Of a stretch of DNA of 8,197 nucleotides, positions 1 to 5,577 are shown one piece after another; positions within the stretch are counted from its first letter, which is position 1; every line of letters begins with the position of its first letter. A model generated the notes under the pieces. That model saw only the letters and a program-made list of their open reading frames with translations, had not been told where the DNA came from and did no database searches. A program made the position numbers and the translations under genes. The stretch spans positions 1-8,197 of the forward strand of contig CAMLOC010000123.1 of the NCBI GenBank assembly GCA_946481465.1. Direction: 5' to 3'. This DNA comes from an uncultured Shinella sp. (GTDB lineage: Bacteria > Pseudomonadota > Alphaproteobacteria > Rhizobiales > Rhizobiaceae).

Positions 1-90
1 AGTTCGCTCTACTCCCGATGCGCCCAACACAATCACGTTACCACTGGTAGAAACTGCGCCTCGAACACCGTAAGACGGACATTTGACGTT
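1..90. other. Left edge, no gene established
   Basis: Nothing here can be firmly called. On the plus strand an open frame enters from the window edge and ends at a TAA at 71-73. It could be the last 23 codons of an upstream gene, and the T-rich hairpin that starts at 91 would suit a terminator for it. On the minus strand an open frame begins at an ATG at 99-97 inside the repeat and runs off the left edge, with no good ribosome binding site. Neither frame has the strong G/C third-position bias of the real genes in this window, so both are weak. Confidence 0.3.
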
Positions 91-196
91 CTGGAGCATT
101 TCCGGCGAACTCCGGTTCACCGGAAATGCTCTAGATTCTTGTTTTACCGCATTATCCGACGCCGAAGCGATCTCGCTTCGGCTGGAAATGCTCTAG
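91..196 (+). repeat. Palindromic intergenic repeat, left copy
   Basis: A composite palindrome of about 106 bp. The first hairpin pairs 94-110 with 115-131 (one C-A mismatch, 4-nt loop). It is followed by a T-rich stretch (131-145). A second perfect hairpin pairs 162-170 with 173-181 around a 2-nt loop. The outermost arms, with GAGCATTTCC at 94-103 and its complement at 184-193, also match, so the whole unit is an inverted repeat. A second copy in the same orientation lies at 8063-8169 and differs at about nine bases plus one indel. I infer a rhizobial-type intergenic repeat or non-autonomous miniature element. No transposase is present and no target-site duplication is visible. Confidence 0.85.
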
Positions 197-221
197 ATTT
201 TTGCAAGCGCAATCAGATTGC

Positions 222-228
222 TGGGGGG
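222..228 (+). promoter_or_regulatory. G-rich ribosome binding site for FG-GAP/RTX gene
   Basis: A T followed by six G's lies 5 nt before the ATG at 234. It is the reason for choosing that ATG over the in-frame TTG at 201, which begins 5 nt past the repeat end and has no purine-rich site before it. A six-G homopolymer is an unusual Shine-Dalgarno sequence and could change length by slippage. Confidence 0.5.
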
Positions 229-233
229 CCATC

Positions 234-1967
234 ATGCTGCGACCTGTCACTATCCAATATCTCGACGTGAAGGGCGCCAAAGGCAGCGTCTCGGATATCA
301 TCCCGATGGATATCGACGGCGACGGCTTTCTGGACCTGGTCGGTACGTCGCTCCATTTCCCGCAGCAGAACAAGTCCATTCCCGTCTTCGCCCTGATCAA
401 CGACCGGAAAGGCGGTTTCGAGGCTTCCGGCACAGGCGTCGCCGGCTCAACCGTGCATGCGCGTGAATTCGTTGTGGCCGATTTCAACGGCGACGGGATT
501 GACGATATCTTCATCGCCGATCACGGCTACGACGTCGCGCCCTTCCCTGGCCACAAGAACACGTTGCTGCTGGGCAAGGCGGATGGCGGCTTCACCAACG
601 CCACGTCCAGGCTGCCGAATATCAAGGACTTCTCGCATTCGGCCACCACAGCCGATATTGACGGCGACGGCGACCTCGACCTTTTTGTCGGCAATATCAA
701 CGGGGGTAAAAGCGGCCCCTATATCCTGCTCAACAACGGGTCTGCGAAATTCACCAAGGCGTCGCTCCTGCCTGCTGAAATCGCCAATCGATCCAACACC
801 TACACGACCTCGCTGTTTGTCGACATCGACCGCGATGGCGACATGGATCTGTTCCTCGGCGGCGACGGGGGGGCGAGCGCCATGCTGATGAACAACGGCA
901 AGGGCAGGTTCTCGCTGTCAAAGCAGAAGGTGCCTGACGGAACATTCGGCGCGAAGAACACGATCAGCCTCGATGTGCAGACCTTCGATTTCGACCGGAA
1001 CGGGCGGAATGAGCTGCTTGTCGTCGGCACGAAGGCCAAGCCCTTCTACGAGAAGGCCAGCCTGCAGATCCTTTCCCCGCTCGGCAAAGAGGGAAAGATG
1101 GTCGACACGACGAAGATCCATTTCGACAGCCAACCGAACCTCAACGGCTGGGTCAGCAAGATACATTTCGTCGACCTGAACCAGGACGGCCGCCTCGACA
1201 TCGTGGGACAAGTCGCAAACGAGAATGCGGTGCTGGCCTATCTCAACGACGGCAACAACCGGTTCTACCAGATGAGCCCGAAAATCCTGATGGACTATGC
1301 CGGGCTGTCGCTGACGGTGATGGACGTCGACAATGACGGCAAGAAAGAGCTGGTACAGGTTGGCAGTTCAAACGGGGTCTATGGCGTGCAGATCGTGCGC
1401 ACCGTAACCACTGACGGCGACGTAGCGGGATCCGCAGCAAAGGACACCGTGTTCGGCAACGGCAGCTCCCAGAGGATAGACGGACGTGGTGGCGCGGACT
1501 TTCTGGCCGGCGGCGGCGGCAATGACATTCTGCTGGGTGGCGGAGGCAACGACAAGCTGCTGGGCGGAAATGGCGACGACATTCTGGACGGTGGTAGCGG
1601 AAAGGACATCCTCGTCGGTGGCCGTGGTGCCGACACGCTGACGGGAGGAGCCGGCGCGGACATGTTCGTCTTTTCGTCGCGGCACGATTCCCCGGTCAAC
1701 AAGCCGGATGTGATCACGGATTTCAGCCGTAGCCAAGGCGACCGGATCGATCTTCGAGCCATCGATGCCAACACCAAATCTGCCGGCGACCAGGCGTTCA
1801 AATTTATCGGGACCGACGGTTTCCACAAGAAAGCAGGCGAATTGCGCTATGAAAAGAGGTCGGGTGATACGTTCGTATTGGCCGACGTCAATGGTGACGG
1901 AAAAGTGGACTTCTCGATTGCGCTGGACGCCAGCATAAACCTGAAAGCCGGCGATTTCATCCTCTAG
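234..1967 (+). CDS. Secreted FG-GAP/VCBS propeller protein with RTX calcium-binding repeats
   Basis: A 577-residue protein with no signal peptide or membrane segment. Seven FG-GAP/VCBS-type motifs of the form DxDxDGxxDL, each a likely calcium-binding loop, begin near residues 26, 83, 141, 197, 252, 314 and 364. This is the number expected for one closed seven-bladed beta-propeller. Residues 407-480 hold about seven RTX nonapeptides (GGxGxDxLx). Residues 480-577 match the peptidase M10 serralysin C-terminal module and end in DFIL, an acidic residue followed by hydrophobics as in serralysin-type type I secretion substrates. No zinc-protease HExxH motif is seen, so it is not a protease. By family it should be exported in one step, fold on meeting calcium, and act as an adhesin or matrix protein, but the ligand is unknown. 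It converges on macB. The TTG at 201 would add 11 residues. Confidence 0.88.
   Translation: MLRPVTIQYLDVKGAKGSVSDIIPMDIDGDGFLDLVGTSLHFPQQNKSIPVFALINDRKGGFEASGTGVAGSTVHAREFVVADFNGDGIDDIFIADHGYDVAPFPGHKNTLLLGKADGGFTNATSRLPNIKDFSHSATTADIDGDGDLDLFVGNINGGKSGPYILLNNGSAKFTKASLLPAEIANRSNTYTTSLFVDIDRDGDMDLFLGGDGGASAMLMNNGKGRFSLSKQKVPDGTFGAKNTISLDVQTFDFDRNGRNELLVVGTKAKPFYEKASLQILSPLGKEGKMVDTTKIHFDSQPNLNGWVSKIHFVDLNQDGRLDIVGQVANENAVLAYLNDGNNRFYQMSPKILMDYAGLSLTVMDVDNDGKKELVQVGSSNGVYGVQIVRTVTTDGDVAGSAAKDTVFGNGSSQRIDGRGGADFLAGGGGNDILLGGGGNDKLLGGNGDDILDGGSGKDILVGGRGADTLTGGAGADMFVFSSRHDSPVNKPDVITDFSRSQGDRIDLRAIDANTKSAGDQAFKFIGTDGFHKKAGELRYEKRSGDTFVLADVNGDGKVDFSIALDASINLKAGDFIL
1452..1676 (+). repeat. RTX nonapeptide block of FG-GAP/RTX protein
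   Basis: About seven tandem 27-bp coding units specify Gly/Asp-rich nonapeptides, including GGGGNDKLL and NGDDILDGG. The units are diverged at the DNA level, so this is a protein-level repeat rather than a recent tandem expansion. In RTX proteins such units wind into a parallel beta-roll that binds calcium between turns. Confidence 0.85.
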
Positions 1968-2049
1968 GTCAGCGGCTCGACGGCCGCATGGGTTTCTCCG
2001 AGGCGCACCGCTCGTGGACGGGTCCGACTTCGATGTCGAATGCGGTCAA

Positions 2050-2077
2050 CGCGGCGCTGGCACGCTGATCCGCCGCG
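2050..2077. terminator. GC hairpin in the convergent gap after macB
   Basis: CGCGGCG at 2050-2056 pairs perfectly with CGCCGCG at 2071-2077 around a 14-nt loop, 15 nt past the macB stop codon. It lies between two convergent genes and could serve both strands. Neither side has a T-tract, so it is not a classic intrinsic terminator. The remainder of the 124-bp gap (1968-2091) shows only the small palindrome TTCGATGTCGAA at 2029-2040. Confidence 0.3.
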
Positions 2078-2091
2078 CCTTCTCCCGCAAA

Positions 2092-4053
2092 CTACCCCTT
2101 CGACAGGGCCACGACGGGGTCGAGTTGAGACGCGTTGCGAGCGGGAAGATATCCGAAGGCGACGCCGATCAGGCTGGAGCAGACGAAGGCCGCCACGATG
2201 GAACTCATCGAATAGATGAGGCCGAAGCCGGTATTGAACAGGGTGAAGACGGCCCCGAAGCCGAGCGCCAGCGCAATGCCGAGAACACCCCCGATCAGGC
2301 AGACCAGCACCGACTCGATCAGGAACTGCTGCATGATGTCGCTCTGCCTTGCGCCGACCGCCATGCGCACGCCGATCTCCGACACGCGCTCGGAGACCGA
2401 GACCAGCATGATGTTCATCACGCCGATGCCGCCGACCACGAGGGAAATGAGCGCGATGGCCGCGATCAGGATCTGCATGGTCTGGGTCGTGCGGGTTATG
2501 GTCTGGCGGATGTCGTCGCTGTTGATGATGAAGAAGTCCTTCGTGCCGTGGCGCCGCGTCAGGAATTCGGTCACCGCCTGCTCGGCGAGGCCGGTATCCA
2601 CCGCGTCGGCAACCTTGACCGTGATCGAGCGAAGCGACATCGACCCGAGCATCCGCGCCTGCACGGTCGTGTAGGGCGTGTAGATGCCGAGGTTCTGGCT
2701 GCCGCCGGGTCCCGTCTGGCTCGTCTTGACGATGCCGATCACGCGCAGCGGCACCTTGCCGACGAGGATGGTCTTGCCGACGGGATTTGCCGCGTCCCCT
2801 GAGAAGAGGGCTTCGTGCGTGTTCTCGTCGATCACCGCGACCTGCGACAGGTCGTGCACGGCGTCCGCATCGAACAGGCGCCCCTCGAGGATCGTCATGC
2901 CGGTCGCGTCGAAATATTGCTCGCCAACGCCGGTGACCTGCGCATTGGCCTCGACGGAGCCGAAGCGCGCCACGACGGATGTCGAGACCGTCGGCGTGAC
3001 GGCCGCGACATAGGACTGGCGCGCCAGCGCGTGCGCATCCTCGACGACCAGCGTCGTGATGCGGCCGGATCGCGTATCGCCGAAACTCGTGCCCGCGAAG
3101 ATCTGCAGGGTGTTCGTGCCGAGGCTGGCGATGTTCGCCAGGATCTGCTGCTGCGTGCCGGAGCCCAGCGCCACGACGGACACGACCGAGGCGATGCCGA
3201 TGATGATGCCGAGCATGGTCAGGAAAGTACGGAGCTGATGCGCGCCCAGGGCCAGAACGGCCATGCGGAACGCTTCGCGCGACCGGTTGAGCAGGCCAAG
3301 CAAATGGCCGGACGCCGGAGGGGCGGACGCCGGCTCTTGCGCACCGTCGCGCGCGATCTCCGGCTTCTCCGTCCGCTCGTCCGAGATGATCATGCCGTCG
3401 CTGATCTCGATGATGCGCTCGGCGCGGGCGGCGATCGCCTTGTCGTGCGTCACGATGACGACCGTGCGGCCCTCGGCGTGAAGCTCGTCGAGGATGCGCA
3501 GCACCTCCTGGCCACTGTGGCTGTCGAGCGCACCGGTCGGCTCGTCGGCGAGAATGACGCGCGCATCGTTCATCAGGGCACGCGCGATCGACACACGCTG
3601 CTGCTGGCCGCCGGAAAGCTGGCCGGGGCGATGCGCCGTGCGCTCGCTCATGCCGAGCCGGCCGAGAAGCGCCGCAGCACGCTCCCGGCGCTCGGCCTGC
3701 GCCGTGCCCGCATAGATCGCCGGAATCTCGACATTGCCGATCGCCGTCAGCTCGGCCAGCAGGTGATAGCGCTGGAAGATGAAGCCGAAATGCTCGCGGC
3801 GCAGTTCCGCAAGCTCGTCCTCGTCGAGGGAGGACGCCTCACGCCCCTCGACCCTGTAGCTGCCGGCGGTCGGCCGGTCGAGGCAGCCGAGAATGTTCAT
3901 CAGCGTCGACTTGCCGGAACCGGACGCGCCGACGATCGCGACCATCTCGCCCGCCTCGATGGTGAGGTCGACGTTCTTCAGCACCGTGATGCTGCCTTCT
4001 CCCGAGGGATAGGCGCGCGTAATGTCCTTGAGGACGATGAGCGGTTCTGCCAT
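2092..4053 (-). CDS. macB: MacB-type ABC transporter ATPase/permease
   Basis: A 653-residue inner-membrane protein, close in length to E. coli MacB. The N-terminal nucleotide-binding domain has Walker [10 protein letters not shown] (42-50), the Q-loop Gln (94), signature LSGGQQQR (146-153), Walker B ending in [10 protein letters not shown] (about 168-177) and the H-loop His (203). A linker leads to one membrane helix (about 277-297), a large periplasmic MacB_PCD domain, and three C-terminal helices (about 528-550, 577-601, 615-638) of the FtsX fold. The family works as a dimer: cytoplasmic ATP hydrolysis drives periplasmic movements that push substrates through MacA and TolC. Substrates differ widely (macrolides, peptides, siderophores, lipopeptides), so none is assigned. 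It is translationally tied to macA. The start is the ATG at 4053, with GGGA 8 nt before it. A GTG at 4059, overlapping the macA stop by four bases, is the alternative. Confidence 0.95.
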   Translation of the reverse strand: MAEPLIVLKDITRAYPSGEGSITVLKNVDLTIEAGEMVAIVGASGSGKSTLMNILGCLDRPTAGSYRVEGREASSLDEDELAELRREHFGFIFQRYHLLAELTAIGNVEIPAIYAGTAQAERRERAAALLGRLGMSERTAHRPGQLSGGQQQRVSIARALMNDARVILADEPTGALDSHSGQEVLRILDELHAEGRTVVIVTHDKAIAARAERIIEISDGMIISDERTEKPEIARDGAQEPASAPPASGHLLGLLNRSREAFRMAVLALGAHQLRTFLTMLGIIIGIASVVSVVALGSGTQQQILANIASLGTNTLQIFAGTSFGDTRSGRITTLVVEDAHALARQSYVAAVTPTVSTSVVARFGSVEANAQVTGVGEQYFDATGMTILEGRLFDADAVHDLSQVAVIDENTHEALFSGDAANPVGKTILVGKVPLRVIGIVKTSQTGPGGSQNLGIYTPYTTVQARMLGSMSLRSITVKVADAVDTGLAEQAVTEFLTRRHGTKDFFIINSDDIRQTITRTTQTMQILIAAIALISLVVGGIGVMNIMLVSVSERVSEIGVRMAVGARQSDIMQQFLIESVLVCLIGGVLGIALALGFGAVFTLFNTGFGLIYSMSSIVAAFVCSSLIGVAFGYLPARNASQLDPVVALSKG

Positions 4054-4055
4054 CG

Positions 4056-5267
4056 TCACAATCCCATGGGCGGACCGCCCCGCCCGCGCGCACCGCGCGA
4101 GGAACCCGGCGTGCCAGACTGTGCCGTGCCTTCGCCGGTGACGACGATATCGCCCTCGGCAAGCCCGTCGCGAACCTCGGCCGTCACCTTGTCGTTGAGG
4201 CCGATCTCCACCTTGCGCGTTGTAATCTGCCCCTCCGGGCCGAGTATGCGAACGCTGTAGCGGCCATCCGTATCGCGCGCGCCAAGTGCGGCCGCGGGAA
4301 TGGTGGGCACGCCGCTCGCCCGCCCGAGCACGATATGCACCTGGGCGGTCATGTAGGTCCTCAGCCGCCCGTCGGCGTTGGGGACGTTGAAGATACCGTT
4401 GTAGTAGATCGCCTCGGAGGTCGAGGTCGAGGATGTGGCTGACGAGATGCTGCTGTCGTTGCGGATCGATTCCGGCGCGGGTTCGATCGACTGCAGCACT
4501 GCATCATGGCGGCGGTCGGCATCGCCGATGACGGTGAACCAGACTGGCTGGCCCGGCTGCACCTTGACGACGTCGGCCTCCGATATCTCGGCGCGCACCG
4601 TCATCGTGTCGAGCTGCCCGAGAATGACGATCGTCGGCGTCGACTGCGAGGCGTTGACGGTCTGGCCTTCCTGGCTGACGACGGCCAGCACCGTCCCGTC
4701 CATGGGGGCGGTGATCTTCGTATAGCCGAGATTGGCCTTCGCCGTCTCGATGGCGACCTCGCCCTGCGCGATCAGGGCATCGAGGGCCTCGATCTGCGCG
4801 CGCGTGACCTCGGCGGCGGCGGCCGCGCTGTCGTAATCGGCCTTCGAGCCTGCCTGCTTTTCGAACATCTGCCTCTGGCGGGCGAGCGTCTGCTCGTTGA
4901 GGCTGAGCTGCGCCTGCTTTTCCAGGCGCTGCGCCCTGACATTGGCAAGCGAGGCTTCGGCGGTCCTCAGCGCATTGGCCTGGGTGACGGAATCGATCTC
5001 GGCAATCAGGTCGCCCGTCGTGACCGTCTGGCCGAGCGCGACCCTGACTGCGGTGATGCGGCCGGAAACCTGCGCGCCGACGGCCACCAGCTTGACGGGT
5101 TTCAACGTTCCGGTGGCGAGAACCGATTCCTCGACATCGCCGATAGCCACTGTTGCCGTGAGCACGGACGGCTGCCGCGTCTCGAAATATTCAGTCCAGA
5201 CGAAATAGCCTGCCGCGACAATGCCTGCAGCGAACAGGGCTGCCCCAATGAATCTACCAATTTTCAA
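4056..5267 (-). CDS. macA: MacA-type periplasmic adaptor (membrane fusion protein)
   Basis: A 403-residue adaptor. Residues 7-27 form an N-terminal membrane anchor with a short cytoplasmic tip. Then come the first half of a lipoyl domain (about 60-93), an Ala/Gln/Glu-rich alpha-helical hairpin (about 94-180), the second lipoyl half (from 181, [11 protein letters not shown]), a beta-barrel and a membrane-proximal domain. The hairpin tip fits the TolC-contact pattern RxxxLx6S as R130, M134 and S141, with Met replacing Leu. A Ser/Thr-rich loop (272-284) precedes the MacA hallmark [11 protein letters not shown]...MTAQV. The last 20 residues are an unusual Arg/Gly-rich tail. It should form a hexameric funnel linking MacB to a TolC-like channel and stimulate its ATPase. 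The start is a TTG, as no in-frame ATG or GTG lies upstream before a stop. GAGG sits 10 nt before it. It is cotranscribed with macB. No TolC gene is visible. Confidence 0.93.
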   Translation of the reverse strand: MKIGRFIGAALFAAGIVAAGYFVWTEYFETRQPSVLTATVAIGDVEESVLATGTLKPVKLVAVGAQVSGRITAVRVALGQTVTTGDLIAEIDSVTQANALRTAEASLANVRAQRLEKQAQLSLNEQTLARQRQMFEKQAGSKADYDSAAAAAEVTRAQIEALDALIAQGEVAIETAKANLGYTKITAPMDGTVLAVVSQEGQTVNASQSTPTIVILGQLDTMTVRAEISEADVVKVQPGQPVWFTVIGDADRRHDAVLQSIEPAPESIRNDSSISSATSSTSTSEAIYYNGIFNVPNADGRLRTYMTAQVHIVLGRASGVPTIPAAALGARDTDGRYSVRILGPEGQITTRKVEIGLNDKVTAEVRDGLAEGDIVVTGEGTAQSGTPGSSRGARGRGGPPMGL

Positions 5268-5274
5268 CGTGCAT
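5254..5274 (-). other. Six-codon ORF overlapping the macA start
   Basis: An ATG at 5274-5272 opens a six-codon frame, MHVENW followed by TAG, which overlaps the TTG start of macA in another frame. The GAGG at 5278-5281 is only 3 nt from this ATG but 10 nt from the TTG, so the site is poorly placed for the short ORF and acceptable for macA. It may be chance, or it may dampen macA translation. Confidence 0.2.
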
Positions 5275-5314
5275 GGGCCTCGTATGCGGGAAGAATCAAA
5301 TGTCGGGTCTAGCG

Positions 5315-5325
5315 ACTATATTTTA
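5315..5325 (-). promoter_or_regulatory. AT-rich patch, possible macAB promoter -10
   Basis: This is the only AT-rich run in the macA upstream region. On the minus strand it offers overlapping -10-like hexamers TAAAAT (5325-5320) and TATAGT (5320-5315), about 50 bp before the macA start. No convincing -35 box lies 16-18 bp upstream of either. A small inverted repeat, ATCCT at 5331-5335 and AGGAT at 5347-5351, sits just upstream and could be an operator half-site pair, but it is short. Confidence 0.25.
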
Positions 5326-5387
5326 AAGAGATCCTGTCCTGTTGAGAGGATTTGTCGCAACCCTTTGGTTGGAGAAGCCGTAGCTCG

Positions 5388-5475
5388 GGGGCGAAGGTAC
5401 AGGTGGAACAGAGCATTCACCACCATATGATGGGGATCGAATAGGGCCGGCAGGATCCAAGGCGCCCTTCGCCCC
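5388..5475. ncRNA. Candidate structured RNA or leader element upstream of macA
   Basis: A perfect 10-bp stem pairs 5388-5397 with 5466-5475. Inside it two smaller hairpins fit end to end: 5402-5406 with 5420-5424 (13-nt loop) and 5434-5438 with 5454-5458 (15-nt loop). Together they give a three-way-junction layout over 88 nt. It lies 120-210 nt upstream of macA, within the only long non-coding stretch of the window. No known riboswitch or tRNA was recognised. The fold is equally possible on either strand, and in GC-rich DNA such pairing can arise by chance. Confidence 0.25.
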
Positions 5476-5540
5476 TCGAAAGCCACCGACACCAGGCCGC
5501 GGGGGTATGCGGGTTCGTTTCGAACCGGCTCTCACGTCCA

Positions 5541-5569
5541 GCGGAGGGCCGAACCGGCCGGCCCTCCGC
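5541..5569 (-). terminator. Strong GC hairpin after RCC1/RTX gene
   Basis: GCGGAGGGCC at 5541-5550 is the exact reverse complement of 5560-5569, with a 9-nt loop. The hairpin begins 8 nt beyond the stop codon of the RCC1/RTX gene. No T-tract follows on the minus strand, so it could be a weak or factor-dependent terminator or a 3'-end stabiliser. It suggests the RCC1/RTX gene and macAB are at least partly separate transcripts. A smaller stem (5512-5517 with 5521-5526) lies next to it. Confidence 0.5.
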
Positions 5570-5577
5570 CTTCGGGC

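Noticed and set aside
1368..1828. Two minus-strand frames of about 150 codons opposite the RTX block of the FG-GAP/RTX gene
   Set aside because: They show Pro/Ser- and Ala/Val-rich low complexity that mirrors the RTX repeats, with no domain of their own.
2014..4260. Plus-strand open frames of 262 and 481 codons opposite macB and macA
   Set aside because: They are Arg/Asp/His-rich translations without any domain, antisense to well-supported macB and macA, as expected for shadows of GC-rich genes.
5388..5475. tRNA-like cloverleaf
   Set aside because: The outer stem could pass for an acceptor stem, but there is no T-arm with TTCGA before its 3' strand and no D-stem, on either strand.
5323..5535. 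70-codon minus-strand frame between the RCC1/RTX gene and macA
   Set aside because: Its composition is Pro/Gly/Arg/Ser-rich, it has no ribosome binding site or domain, and it overlaps the candidate structured RNA and hairpins. It is best left as non-coding.
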